A DNA stretch of 42,841 bases, from NCBI GenBank assembly GCA_945901025.1, contig CAMDJW010000018.1:1-42841 (forward strand). The letters run 5' to 3'. The notes beneath the pieces are model-generated. The model saw nothing but the letters and a program-made list of their open reading frames with translations. It was not told where the DNA came from and did no database searches. Within the stretch, counting starts at the first letter, position 1, and each line of letters opens with the position of its first letter. Both the position numbers and the translations under genes were made by a program. Source of the stretch: Spirosoma fluviale (lineage in GTDB: Bacteria; Bacteroidota; Bacteroidia; Cytophagales; Spirosomataceae). This document shows positions 8,640-17,823 of this stretch, in pieces.

Positions 8640-9426
8640 AGAAACCATTGCCATTGATATAAGGATCTTCTGCGGTAATGTGATAATGGTAAATTCCTGC
8701 AGGAAATTCTGTGGTTGCGTGCGTGTGCCCATGCAAAACATCTAAGTTTGAATTGGTCACTGCTTTGCCATTTTCCCAGGGCCCATAGACCGGAAATCCA
8801 TCAAGTAAAAACCCTAACAAGGCCATTTTATCTACTTTCACTTGGGTTAAGTAGATAGGTTCCACATGGTAGTGATATTTGCCGCCAGGTGCTGGATGGC
8901 CATAATATTGATCGAAAGAGGCCATCTCTCCAGTCAAAGGTTGATTGGGTCCTGCATATTGATTATAAAATGGAACCCCATTTAACGAAATCCCAATAGG
9001 GCCTAATGGGGTTGCCGTCACTTTCGTTGCAGCGACGGGCTTCACCGGTATTTTAAAGGTGTATAGTCCAGAGGAAATGCTATTTGGATTTTTGGCAAAG
9101 GTCAATCCATTATAGGTTTTGCCAGAAAAGTTTTCGTACAGACTACTGTTTGTGGCATAATAAACGCTTTTGTGGTCGGGGGCTCCTGAGGATTCTATGG
9201 TCACATAAGTACCATCAGAGGTGATTTTTGAGGCTCCATAAATTAATTTAAAATAGGAGGGAACTTCTGAAGCGGTGCCTGTACTCGGAGTGGTTATACC
9301 CCCGGTAGATGTACCTCCACCAGTTGTCGTACCTGTACTAGGCGTAGGAATCGTTGAACTACCTGGATCACTGGATTTAGAGCATCCTAGGCAAAGGATT
9401 AAAATTACTAAGGCTTTTTTCATCAT
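8611..9426 (-). CDS. YHYH-domain lipoprotein
   Basis: A 271-residue lipoprotein (lipobox ILCLGC) with a low-complexity Thr/Gly/Ser/Pro linker at about residues 22-52 containing TPSTGT repeats, then a YHYH domain. The name-giving motifs GKYHYHVEP and GIYHYHITAED are present, together with GPWENGKAV, LDVLHGHTHATTEFP and ISLNGVPFYNQYA. The His clusters could bind metal; biochemical function of the domain is not established. First gene of the operon with the MORN lipoprotein and SCO1, which suggests a shared metal, perhaps copper, role at the outer face of a membrane. About 18 bp separate it from the PIG-L gene upstream, so transcription may continue from there. Confidence 0.88.
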   Translation of the reverse strand: MMKKALVILILCLGCSKSSDPGSSTIPTPSTGTTTGGGTSTGGITTPSTGTASEVPSYFKLIYGASKITSDGTYVTIESSGAPDHKSVYYATNSSLYENFSGKTYNGLTFAKNPNSISSGLYTFKIPVKPVAATKVTATPLGPIGISLNGVPFYNQYAGPNQPLTGEMASFDQYYGHPAPGGKYHYHVEPIYLTQVKVDKMALLGFLLDGFPVYGPWENGKAVTNSNLDVLHGHTHATTEFPAGIYHYHITAEDPYINGNGFYGTPGTVSQ

Positions 9427-9443
9427 TATAAAAGTTTAATTAA

Positions 9444-10316
9444 TTAACGACCTAACATGGGAAATAATCTTCGAATATCAGCTTCCGTCGGAATACTTCC
9501 ATACTCACAAATTTCAAAAGCTTCGGCATAATTTATCTGCTCCGCTTTTTCTTTTCCATACCATTTTTCTAGCGCCTTTTTTACCTCAGGATTTACTTTG
9601 GTTACGCGTTTGCTCAATAAATATTCTCTCTGCTTGGCCTTATCTTTTGGGATTTCAGCTTCGTAATTTCCAATCCAAGGAAGCCACTCAAAGAACTGAG
9701 ATTGATGGGCGTCTAGGCCATCCAATTTTTTAGCAATAACGGATGTTATGTCGACCGCGATGTCTGCTTGGAATGGATTTGGCTTCTTGAAATTGTCCTG
9801 AAAATATAAAAAAACAGGGTTTTTTCGCAATGGAGGAGTATCGGGAGCAATGTTGGGGACACCCACCATAAAGGCCGCATCCTGAACTAAAACTCCCGTA
9901 TAGCGATGGTCAGGATGATAATCATTGGAGCGTGGGGCGATCACCACATCAGCTTTCCACTCTCTAATTTTGCGAATGATTTGAAGTCGGATTTCCAAGG
10001 TAGGAAGTAATTCGCCGTCATGATTATCTAGTACATCGTAAGAAACACCCAGGCGTTTCGCCACTTCTTTTGTTTCAGCAATGCGTCTTTTGGCTAACAT
10101 TCCCCCGCCTTCGCTTTGATGACCTGCGTCTCCATTCGTAACGGAAACAAATTTAACTTGATGGCCCATGGCCACAAAAAGAGCGGCAGTGCCTCCACTT
10201 TTAATATCACAATCGTCGGGATGTGCCCCAATCATAATGATTTGCAAAGGGCGATCTTGGGCAAAAATCATTGAATTTATACCCAAAAAACAAAAGACAA
10301 ATAGCCAGTTTTTCAT
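9444..10316 (-). CDS. Exported PIG-L family deacetylase (LmbE-like)
   Basis: A 290-residue protein with a signal peptide (ending near MIFAQ) and a PIG-L/LmbE fold. The zinc and catalytic motif is GAHPDDCD (His32, Asp34, Asp35) and the second metal motif is NDYHPDHRYTG. Family members deacetylate N-acetylglucosamine-type groups on lipids, antibiotics or sugars. Bacteroidota exported versions are common but their substrates are mostly unknown. It lies 148 bp downstream of the arabinose-isomerase-like gene on the same strand and just upstream of the YHYH operon. Confidence 0.88.
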   Translation of the reverse strand: MKNWLFVFCFLGINSMIFAQDRPLQIIMIGAHPDDCDIKSGGTAALFVAMGHQVKFVSVTNGDAGHQSEGGGMLAKRRIAETKEVAKRLGVSYDVLDNHDGELLPTLEIRLQIIRKIREWKADVVIAPRSNDYHPDHRYTGVLVQDAAFMVGVPNIAPDTPPLRKNPVFLYFQDNFKKPNPFQADIAVDITSVIAKKLDGLDAHQSQFFEWLPWIGNYEAEIPKDKAKQREYLLSKRVTKVNPEVKKALEKWYGKEKAEQINYAEAFEICEYGSIPTEADIRRLFPMLGR

Positions 10317-10464
10317 CGTTTTTATGTTTAATTGTGAATTTTTAATTCATAAAAATAATTACAATTTTAGAAAATATCTTAACAAAATAAAAATCGCATC
10401 TCATTAAATAACTATAAAATAATCTGTCTTTTTTTAAATAAGCACATTGCGTTCCTATATAGGC

Positions 10465-11880
10465 CTAACAAATCGTCACCACTTCAATGCCTAAAATCTG
10501 TCCCAGTTTTTCAATTTTATTTCCAATATGGCCAATCCCGATTGCACAATGATGGGCTGGTCCTTGTTTCGACCATTCATTCATAAATCGTTTCGCGCCG
10601 ATGGAAAAACGATAACGGCTATTGGTATTGCCAATTTCGAGAATTGGGCCCTCAACCGATTCCCCTTGAGCGACTAAAAGAAACACTTCGTTTTTCCCTT
10701 CCACCACAGAAAGTAAGGTAACTGGGCCATGTTTGACTGACATTTGAATCGATAATCCTTTGCCAGGCTTTCCATGATACATAGGAAGCGGGACTAAGCC
10801 TGCTGGACCCTCTGCAATGGCAAAATGCGCAGGACCATCATGGCCCAGCAGTATGACATCATCCTTGAAATCCATTAGATAAAATTCTGAAAAGGAACCT
10901 CCGGCCCCAAATTCAGCCATGATTTTCATTGCCTGCGCATTTTTCACTTCACATTCCCCTGCTATGGGAATATTTCGTCCGGTCAACAAGGTATTACCGG
11001 CAATAACTGAGGTGACTATATTTTCATATTCATTGCCACTTTCACCTTCATAATAATAAGCCATTGAGCCTAGATGATGATTTTCTATCAACTTGTCTAA
11101 CGCTACTGACGTTTTTGCTGCACGCTCAATTTCATACACTTCGCACTCGGGCGACACATCAAACGTATCATGAAACTCCAAAATTTTAGCTTCCACCTCA
11201 CTGTCAGTTACCTCATCTCGGCATTTTTTCAATTCACACATTTCCAGCATTTCAATATGAGTTCCAAATACGGCAGATTGTTTTGTCAAATCTGTGTAAA
11301 CATCAAGCATGCCGCCATAATAATGACCCAAAATTCCTAAGCGATTATGTCGCATGGCGCATGATACCCGCGCAGCTTCTGCCCATGTTTCAATTTCCTT
11401 CCATGCTTCTTCGTCTTGGAGGTATCCAGTAACAAAATCGTATGTAATCCCCGAGCGATTAAATACGCTAGCAATTTCGGGGACGGAACAAGCTTGGCAA
11501 TTTTCAAGCCAAAAACCAGTCATCTTACCTCTGTCGCCTAATTGATTGAACTTGTCATAATCAAGCATAGAAACCGGCTGGAGATTAAGGATAATGATTG
11601 GCACCTTTAACTTCTGAGCTATGGGCAATACGGTGGATGATAAAGCATAGGTTGACACATATAAAAAAACAATTTCAACATCATTTGCCTTCAAAAAGTC
11701 TGCCGCCTCCCGGGCTTTGATTGGATTATCTATCATTCCCGCATCCACTACTTCAACACCGAATTTGCCTATTTTATCATGGATAAAACTTTGATAGCTT
11801 ACTAAATTGTCAAGTAAACCATCAAACTGATCCCAATAAGTATCTAAACCAATCCCAAATAATCCTACTTTAGTTTTCAT
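10465..11880 (-). CDS. L-arabinose/L-fucose isomerase-family protein
   Basis: A 471-residue protein of the AraA/FucI fold. The four metal ligands of AraA appear conserved by motif: Glu309 in AGECEVKNA, Glu332 in FSEFYLMDF, His347 in LLGHDGPAH and a His in GPAHHCAIGIGH (443/444). It has no signal peptide, so it acts in the cytoplasm, interconverting an aldose and a ketose with Mn. No AraB, AraD, FucK or FucA partner is in the window and overall sequence is far from classical AraA, so calling it araA would be unsafe. It is followed by the PIG-L gene and preceded by an exported sugar isomerase gene on the same strand, each with about 150 bp between. Confidence 0.82.
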   Translation of the reverse strand: MKTKVGLFGIGLDTYWDQFDGLLDNLVSYQSFIHDKIGKFGVEVVDAGMIDNPIKAREAADFLKANDVEIVFLYVSTYALSSTVLPIAQKLKVPIIILNLQPVSMLDYDKFNQLGDRGKMTGFWLENCQACSVPEIASVFNRSGITYDFVTGYLQDEEAWKEIETWAEAARVSCAMRHNRLGILGHYYGGMLDVYTDLTKQSAVFGTHIEMLEMCELKKCRDEVTDSEVEAKILEFHDTFDVSPECEVYEIERAAKTSVALDKLIENHHLGSMAYYYEGESGNEYENIVTSVIAGNTLLTGRNIPIAGECEVKNAQAMKIMAEFGAGGSFSEFYLMDFKDDVILLGHDGPAHFAIAEGPAGLVPLPMYHGKPGKGLSIQMSVKHGPVTLLSVVEGKNEVFLLVAQGESVEGPILEIGNTNSRYRFSIGAKRFMNEWSKQGPAHHCAIGIGHIGNKIEKLGQILGIEVVTIC

Positions 11881-12034
11881 TTTAATAAATAAATGCCCCT
11901 TTCTAATCCCTCTGTAATTTTACTTAACCCTCATAAAAATTGAGCTTTTTGAAAGCGTAAAATAATATTACTATCGAAATAAATTTTTCGACATAATTCA
12001 AATAAGAGCACAAGGAAATAAATAAGAATACTGA

Positions 12035-12889
12035 TTATAAACTCTTTAAAAATGCAATGCTCAAAGGTATATTTTCTAATTCCTTATCACTTTCATCTTC
12101 TATAAAACAATGCTCAACTCCTCCTTTTTTAGCTAATTTAATGATCTGCTTCCAGTTGCCCTGACCAGCGCCCACAGCCACATCATTTTCCGCAGGAGTA
12201 CCACCTGTCAAATCACCTTTGACCCCCTTGCGAAGATCTTTTACGTGCATCAATTTGAAGCGGCCAGGATATTTCTTCAACAGCTTAACTGGCATATCTG
12301 CCCCACCGCCATGTATCGTCCACAATACATCCATTTCAAAAGAAACAAATTGTGGATTCGTATTTTTAATCATGTAATCTAACAAAGTCCCATCTTCAAA
12401 AGGTTGGAATTCAAATCCATGGTCGTGGTAGCACAACGTTATTCCATTCTCCTTTAAAACCTTTCCAGCGTTATTAAAAACCTCAATGGCTTTCTGTGCA
12501 TCCGCTAAAGAGAATGCCCCTTTTTTATGCGGAATCCAAGCACACATGACAAATTTAGAGCCTAATATTTTTGCTCTTTGTACGACCGCCATAGGGTCTT
12601 TGGCTAATTCATTAAAATCCGCACCCGTGGATGGAATGGAAATTCCTCTCGCATCGCATAATTTCTTATACTCTTCTAAGGACATTTCTCTTACACCCCC
12701 ACCTTCTATTTCGGTAAAGCCTAATTCTTTAATTAGATCAAGTGTTTTTTCAGCGCCTTTCACAGGGAAATGCTTTCTAAAAGTATAGGTTTGAACACCT
12801 ATCGCGTAGGTGTAAAGTTTCTGAGCTTGCAGCGTGCCTAGGCTCATCATGATTCCCAAAAGGGCCAGAATAATCGTGTGTTTTTTCAT
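12035..12889 (-). CDS. Exported sugar phosphate isomerase/epimerase-like protein (xylose isomerase-like TIM barrel)
   Basis: A 284-residue protein beginning with a signal peptide (MKKHTIILALLGIMMSLGTLQAQ), then an AP-endonuclease-2/xylose-isomerase-like TIM barrel. Visible barrel motifs are IGVQTYTFRK, FTEIEGGGV, TLCYHDHGFEF, SFEMDVLWTIHGG and KLMHVKDLRKG, the His/Glu/Asp set that usually binds a divalent metal. The frame is open to 13033 but the upstream part is low-quality sequence and the signal peptide fixes the start at 12889. Exported members of this family in Bacteroidota are often associated with 3-keto-sugar metabolism. It is a close paralogue in layout of the protein at 41057-41938 (shared KYPGRFK-x2-HVKD). 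Confidence 0.85.
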   Translation of the reverse strand: MKKHTIILALLGIMMSLGTLQAQKLYTYAIGVQTYTFRKHFPVKGAEKTLDLIKELGFTEIEGGGVREMSLEEYKKLCDARGISIPSTGADFNELAKDPMAVVQRAKILGSKFVMCAWIPHKKGAFSLADAQKAIEVFNNAGKVLKENGITLCYHDHGFEFQPFEDGTLLDYMIKNTNPQFVSFEMDVLWTIHGGGADMPVKLLKKYPGRFKLMHVKDLRKGVKGDLTGGTPAENDVAVGAGQGNWKQIIKLAKKGGVEHCFIEDESDKELENIPLSIAFLKSL

Positions 12890-13115
12890 ATTATTTGTAT
12901 CATTAATGTGCGTATTATTATTTAGATCAAAAATGCAATAAATTCTTTTAAAGTTGCAGTTTTTAAAAAGAAATTTAAAAAAAAATGACTCATAGTCTAC
13001 TAGCTTTACTATAGCTAAAAGATTTGATACCAAAATTTATTTCAACTTAGGTGTTATTTTATCTGATTTTTTTAGCTCATGAAACTGAATTAAAAAATAT
13101 TTTTTATCTTCCCCC

Positions 13116-15206
13116 ATGAGACTAATCGCTGGACTATTATTCATTGGCATTTTCGGTTTTTATACCGCACCTGAATTTACAGATTGGGGGGCTTATCATG
13201 GGGGCGATGATCGAAATCACTTTTCCCCACTAACTCAAATAACTCCCGTTAATGTCAAAAATTTAAAACTTGCTTGGTCCTATTCATCTGGCGGTGCGGA
13301 TACCATTAACCAAACCACTCAAATGCAATGTAATCCCATCATCATTGAAGGGATCATGTATGGCGTTTCGGCAGGATCACAGGCTTTCGCAATAGATGCT
13401 TCCAATGGTCGGGAAATTTGGAAAACAAATATTCAAGAAAAAACTCCCAGTATGAACAGTCGGGGAGTGGTATTTTATTCATCCCCCGGACACCGTTCAA
13501 AAATATTTTTTGGTTTTGGCTCGTATCTTTTTGCATTAGATGCTAAGACCGGAAAGCCAGATGTAAATTTTGGTAAGGGTGGCAAAATAAATTTAATTGA
13601 AGGGATAAAACGGGCCGGGGCCGATGAATACGCCGTATTAAATACTCCCATTTCCATTTACAAAAATACATTGATCGTAGGGACAAGAGTGTCAGAAACC
13701 GCTCCCGCATTGCTGGGAGATATTCGCGCTTTTGATGCCAATAGTGGGCGATTAATTTGGACTTTTCACACCATTCCAAAACCCGGTGAATACGGATATA
13801 AAACTTGGGAAAAAGATAATTACAAAAATGTGGGCGGGGCTAACAACTGGATGGGTATGGCTGTAGATTCCAAACGAGGGATTGTTTTTGTTCCTACCGG
13901 TTCAGCTGCATTTGATTTTTATGGGGGAAATAGAAAGGGGGATAATTTATTTGCCAACTGCCTTCTGGCCTTAGATATTCGTACTGGAAAACGGCTTTGG
14001 CATTTTCAAACGGTACATCATGACATTTGGGATAGGGATATTCCAGCGCCACCCAATTTATTTACCATCACTCAAAATGGCAAAAAACACGATGTCGTTT
14101 CTGTTTTAAGCAAACTAGGTTTCATGTTTGTTTTTGATCGGGTAACGGGTAAACCTATATTCCCCATTGAAGAAAGGCCATTCCCCGCTTCGGATGTTAT
14201 CGGCGAAAAAACCTCAAAAACACAACCTATTCCTCTTTGGCCTCTGCCATTTGTCAAGCAATCATTTACTGAAAAAGATGTGAATGAATGGGCGTCAAAC
14301 AAGGAAGAAATTATTGCTGAGCTCCGTAAGTCCCAAACGGGTCAGCCCTTTATTCCACTAAGTTTAACGAAGAAAACTATTTTTTTCCCAGCGACGGATG
14401 GAGGGGCGCAGTGGGGTGGAGCTGCGGTCGATGAAAACAGTGTCATGTACATTCCTGCCAAACAAAATCCGGTTTATATTTCCTTAGTTCCCTTAGAAAA
14501 GACGATTGAAAACTCCGGCAAATCGCTGTATGTGCAACACTGTCAAAGTTGCCATGGGGTAAACCGCGAAGGAAGTGAAGATGGGACCATTCCTGCTTTA
14601 AGGGAAGTCCATAAGAAATATTCGGAACCACTTTTATATCAAATTTTAGCTAAAGGCCGAGGAAGAATGCCGGCTTTTAATTTTCTCTCTGCCGCTGAAA
14701 AGAAAGCAGTTTTAGCCTACGCCCAAGGATTAAATGTAGCCGTTGAAGGGCCCATAAAAAAATCGACACTAGACTTTTCCCCCTTCACCTTTACTGGATA
14801 TACGCGTTGGTACGATAGCCAAGGATATCCGGTCAGTAGCCCACCTTGGGGAATCTTAACGGCGATTGAAATGAATAGTGGGAAACACCTTTGGCAAGTT
14901 CCTTTAGGCGAATATCCTGAATTAACGGCAAAAGGAATTCCACCTACGGGAACAGATTTGTACGGTGGACCAGCAGTGACAGCTGGAGGATTGCTATTTA
15001 TAGCGGCAACAAAAGACGAAATGTTTCGAGCCTTTGACCGAAAAACGGGAAAGATTTTATGGGAATATAAGTTACCTGCTGCCGGATACGCTTCCCCAAG
15101 TATTTACTCGATTGGCGGCCTTCAATATGTCGTTATTGCCTGTGGAGGAGGTAAGGTAAAGACTAAATCAGGGGATAAGTATTTAGCCTTTGCGCTAAAA
15201 AATTAG
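13116..15206 (+). CDS. PQQ-dependent dehydrogenase with an inserted cytochrome c site
   Basis: A 696-residue exported quinoprotein. After a short signal segment, DWGAYHGGDDRNHFSPLTQI begins an eight-bladed beta-propeller of the membrane glucose dehydrogenase type; FHTIPKPGEYGYKTWE, WDRDIPAPPNLF and the final YASPSIYSIGGLQYVVIACGGG are typical. Near residues 460-550 a class I cytochrome c unit is embedded between blades, with heme motif CQSCHG (Cys476, Cys479, His480) and an axial Met in GRGRMPAF. It would oxidise a sugar or alcohol in the periplasm and pass electrons through the heme to the respiratory chain. The substrate cannot be read from sequence, and no PQQ synthesis gene is nearby. Divergent from the sugar isomerase gene. 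Confidence 0.88.
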   Translation: MRLIAGLLFIGIFGFYTAPEFTDWGAYHGGDDRNHFSPLTQITPVNVKNLKLAWSYSSGGADTINQTTQMQCNPIIIEGIMYGVSAGSQAFAIDASNGREIWKTNIQEKTPSMNSRGVVFYSSPGHRSKIFFGFGSYLFALDAKTGKPDVNFGKGGKINLIEGIKRAGADEYAVLNTPISIYKNTLIVGTRVSETAPALLGDIRAFDANSGRLIWTFHTIPKPGEYGYKTWEKDNYKNVGGANNWMGMAVDSKRGIVFVPTGSAAFDFYGGNRKGDNLFANCLLALDIRTGKRLWHFQTVHHDIWDRDIPAPPNLFTITQNGKKHDVVSVLSKLGFMFVFDRVTGKPIFPIEERPFPASDVIGEKTSKTQPIPLWPLPFVKQSFTEKDVNEWASNKEEIIAELRKSQTGQPFIPLSLTKKTIFFPATDGGAQWGGAAVDENSVMYIPAKQNPVYISLVPLEKTIENSGKSLYVQHCQSCHGVNREGSEDGTIPALREVHKKYSEPLLYQILAKGRGRMPAFNFLSAAEKKAVLAYAQGLNVAVEGPIKKSTLDFSPFTFTGYTRWYDSQGYPVSSPPWGILTAIEMNSGKHLWQVPLGEYPELTAKGIPPTGTDLYGGPAVTAGGLLFIAATKDEMFRAFDRKTGKILWEYKLPAAGYASPSIYSIGGLQYVVIACGGGKVKTKSGDKYLAFALKN

Positions 15207-15260
15207 AAAATTCTGTGCCATTGAGCTTTTGTAATGTGGGAAAAAGGGACCTCACCCCGC

Positions 15261-15293
15261 AGCTTTACTAACTTTTGAAAAGTTAGTAAAGCT
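15261..15293. repeat. 33-bp perfect palindrome, copy 1
   Basis: Two 16-bp arms (AGCTTTACTAACTTTT and its exact complement) flank a single central G. The same 33 bp recur at 21845-21877. Both copies sit between convergent genes, downstream of a plus-strand gene, are preceded by a similar ACCTC-ACCCC tract and followed by AGCCCAAA or AGACCCAAA, and have AAAGCTGATT about 30-50 bp further on. There is no T-tract after the stem, so it is not a standard intrinsic terminator, although it could end or stabilise transcripts. Confidence 0.9.
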
Positions 15294-15331
15294 AAGCCCA
15301 AACGCTTAAAAATCAATCTATAAAGCTGATT

Positions 15332-15628
15332 TTATTGATCAAGCATTTGATAATCGATTTCCAAAAAGTCTTCCACACAAGCAGCCCAATATTTTTCTAC
15401 AAAGGCAGAATGCATAGAATGGTTTGTATATAGATCATAGGCTTTTTGGGATTCAAATTCCATCGAAATCCCATACTGAAAAGGATTTTTACTACTCATT
15501 TGCTTTAGTACTTCAAACTTTTGGACACCTGGAATTTGTTTCAATTCGTCTACTGCCGCGAAATATTGCATTTTATCTTCGGGAGATAAACTCGATTTTA
15601 ATGTTAAAATAACTGAGTGGCGAATCAT
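15332..15628 (-). CDS. Dabb-family (stress-responsive alpha/beta barrel) protein
   Basis: A 98-residue protein with the Dabb domain over its whole length: IRHSVILTLKSSLSPEDK at the start, VQKFEVLKQMSSKNPFQYGISMEFES in the middle, and YTNHSMHSAFVEKYW near the end. These dimeric ferredoxin-like barrels include enzymes and proteins of unknown role. It is the last gene of the glucarate operon, 15 bp after the dehydratase gene, which suggests a supporting step such as lactone or keto-acid handling, but that is inference. The 33-bp palindrome lies just past its end. Confidence 0.88.
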   Translation of the reverse strand: MIRHSVILTLKSSLSPEDKMQYFAAVDELKQIPGVQKFEVLKQMSSKNPFQYGISMEFESQKAYDLYTNHSMHSAFVEKYWAACVEDFLEIDYQMLDQ

Positions 15629-15643
15629 TTTATAAAAATTAAA

Positions 15644-16948
15644 TTACCAACGAACGGCTTTGAAAGTCCAATCCGGATTAACTTTTTGCATTTCAATTTC
15701 ATCATTTCGTTTGGTTAGTCCACAGGCCAAATAGTTTTGATGCAAGGCCGCTAAAGCCACACGATCTAATTCCACTCCTAGGCCAGGTTCACTTGGTACT
15801 TCGACCGAACCATCCTCAAATTTCATGCGTCCGCCGATAATAATTTCGTCCGACTGCCAAGGATAATGCGTATCTAAGGCATAAGTCATTTTTGGTAAAG
15901 CCGCACCTAAATGCACCATTGCCGCCAATGAGATACCTAAATGGCTGTTGGAATGCATGGACAAATCTCTTCCAAAGGTCTCACATATACCTGTTAAGGC
16001 CATCGAGGCGCGCAAACCACCCCAAAAATGATGGTCACTCAAAATAATATCCTCGGCACCAATTTCAATACTTTTAGGAATTTCTGCAAAAGAGGTCGTA
16101 CACATATTGGTGGCCAAAGGCGTCTTTAAAGCCTTTCGAACCAGCGCCATATTTTCTTGGCCTCGAACAGGATCCTCCAGATATTCTAAGTAGGGCTCCA
16201 TTTCTTTCCCATATTTTATCGATGTTTCAACAGTCCATAATGCATTTGGGTCGATTCTTAAGGGATATTTTTCGCCAAACGCTTGGCGCAAGGCAATCAC
16301 CGCATCCACTTCCTGACGGGGTTCAAAAACTCCTCCTTTTAACTTAATGGATTGAAATCCAAATTCCTTGCACATAGCCTTAGCCTGCTCGACAATTTCA
16401 TCTGGATTTAACGCACTTTTTTGTCGGGCCGCATCCCAACCTGTGGCATTGGGATTGAGACCAAAACCTAATTCGCCTCCAGCACCCTCATACTTGTAAA
16501 ATAAATAGGCTGAAAAAGGAACTCGGTCACGCATCTTTCCACCTAATAAATCGACAATCGGCTTTCCGGTAACTTTGCCCATGATGTCCATACAAGCCAC
16601 CTCAACCGCACTAAAAATATGCACTAATTTTCGTTGGTCCCAAGGAGCTAATCCTCGGTCAGCAACTGAATCTGTACCAAAGGCCTGCTCTAAAATATGC
16701 CGAATTTGGTTTAATTGAAATACATCCTGACCAATCAAAAGTTTTTTTGATTCCTCTAAAGCCGCATCAATATCCTTCGTTCCTGGAATTTCACTAATGC
16801 CTGAAATATTATCCTCGGTAACAATTTCCAAAACCGTACGCAAAGCATAAGGCGCATGCAAACCGGCTGCATTCAATAGTGGAGGATCTACAATGGCAAT
16901 GGGGGTAATGTGAATTTCTTTAATGCGGGGGCCAGCTTTATAAGACAT
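15644..16948 (-). CDS. gudD: Glucarate dehydratase-family protein (enolase superfamily)
   Basis: A 434-residue mandelate racemase/enolase-superfamily enzyme. The base KxK is IKLKGG (Lys202, Lys204); metal ligands fit Asp233 (RIDPNALW), Glu258 (YLEDP) and Asn281 (TNMCTTSF); the His-Asp side is MHSNSHLGIS (His332) with ALDTHYPWQ (Asp359). DHHFWGGLRASM also matches glucarate dehydratases. It removes water from D-glucarate to give 5-keto-4-deoxy-D-glucarate. The gene lies 7 bp after the tartronate semialdehyde reductase gene inside a complete pathway operon, which strengthens the call. A related acid sugar, such as galactarate or an L-idarate, cannot be excluded. Confidence 0.85.
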   Translation of the reverse strand: MSYKAGPRIKEIHITPIAIVDPPLLNAAGLHAPYALRTVLEIVTEDNISGISEIPGTKDIDAALEESKKLLIGQDVFQLNQIRHILEQAFGTDSVADRGLAPWDQRKLVHIFSAVEVACMDIMGKVTGKPIVDLLGGKMRDRVPFSAYLFYKYEGAGGELGFGLNPNATGWDAARQKSALNPDEIVEQAKAMCKEFGFQSIKLKGGVFEPRQEVDAVIALRQAFGEKYPLRIDPNALWTVETSIKYGKEMEPYLEYLEDPVRGQENMALVRKALKTPLATNMCTTSFAEIPKSIEIGAEDIILSDHHFWGGLRASMALTGICETFGRDLSMHSNSHLGISLAAMVHLGAALPKMTYALDTHYPWQSDEIIIGGRMKFEDGSVEVPSEPGLGVELDRVALAALHQNYLACGLTKRNDEIEMQKVNPDWTFKAVRW

Positions 16949-16955
16949 ATTTATT

Positions 16956-17816
16956 TTATTTTTCTAATAACAACACCAAAGAACTATGATCCAACTCCCC
17001 ATTCCCTACCTCCATCGCTTTTTTCATTTGTTGGGCTACCTGAGCCGTCCCCATTAAATCTACATTTAATGCTTTTCCGGTCTCTAAAGCTATATTCATA
17101 TCTTTGTTATGCAACTTTATTTTGAATCCTGGCTTGAAGTTTCGATCGATGATTCGTTGGCCATGCAAGTCCAAAATCCGGCTTTGCGCAAACCCTCCGA
17201 GTAATACTTCGCGCATTTTTTCTAAATCTACACCCGCTTGGTTTGCTAAGGTGAACGCCTCGGAAACGGCTTGTATCGTCATACCCACAATCATTTGATT
17301 GCATGCCTTCGTAATTTGGCCCGCCCCAGCTTCGCCGATATGAACAATATTTTTGCCCATGGCTTGAAAAATAGGCAATGCCTTATTAAATGCCTCAGAA
17401 GAACCGCCCACCATGATAGAAAGTGTAGCAGCCTCGGCACCTACTTGGCCCCCAGAAACTGGGGCATCCAGGGCGTCAACTCCCTTTTTCGCTAATTCTG
17501 TATAAATTTTTTGAGCAATTAATGGCGAGATCGTGGACATATCAATGAAACACTGACCTGCTCTCATCTCGTTAGCAATCCCTCCATCCCCGAATAAAAC
17601 AGCTTCGACTTCAGGAGAATCTGGCAACATGGCAATAACCGTATCGACGGATTCGGCCAACAATTTAGGGGAAGCGCAAAGCTTAGCTCCTGATAATTTT
17701 ACCTCATTCGCAGCCGCACTTTTTTCAAGGACATAAACAGTGAAGCCTGCTTTCAATAAATTCAATACCATGGGTTTTCCCATGATTCCTAAGCCTATAA
17801 ATCCAATATTTTTCAT
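16956..17816 (-). CDS. garR: 2-hydroxy-3-oxopropionate (tartronate semialdehyde) reductase
   Basis: A 286-residue beta-hydroxyacid dehydrogenase. The N-terminal Rossmann motif is IGFIGLGIMGKPM, the substrate-binding motif is DAPVSGGQVGAEAATL, and the catalytic lysine is Lys170 in GAGQITKACNQMIVG. Length and motifs match GarR/GlxR, which reduce tartronate semialdehyde to D-glycerate with NAD(P)H. It sits between the GntP-type permease and the glucarate dehydratase with 7-bp gaps on both sides. Its substrate is the product of the aldolase encoded at the head of the operon. A general 3-hydroxyisobutyrate dehydrogenase is the alternative, made less likely by context. Confidence 0.88.
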   Translation of the reverse strand: MKNIGFIGLGIMGKPMVLNLLKAGFTVYVLEKSAAANEVKLSGAKLCASPKLLAESVDTVIAMLPDSPEVEAVLFGDGGIANEMRAGQCFIDMSTISPLIAQKIYTELAKKGVDALDAPVSGGQVGAEAATLSIMVGGSSEAFNKALPIFQAMGKNIVHIGEAGAGQITKACNQMIVGMTIQAVSEAFTLANQAGVDLEKMREVLLGGFAQSRILDLHGQRIIDRNFKPGFKIKLHNKDMNIALETGKALNVDLMGTAQVAQQMKKAMEVGNGELDHSSLVLLLEK

Positions 17817-17823
17817 GTATAAA

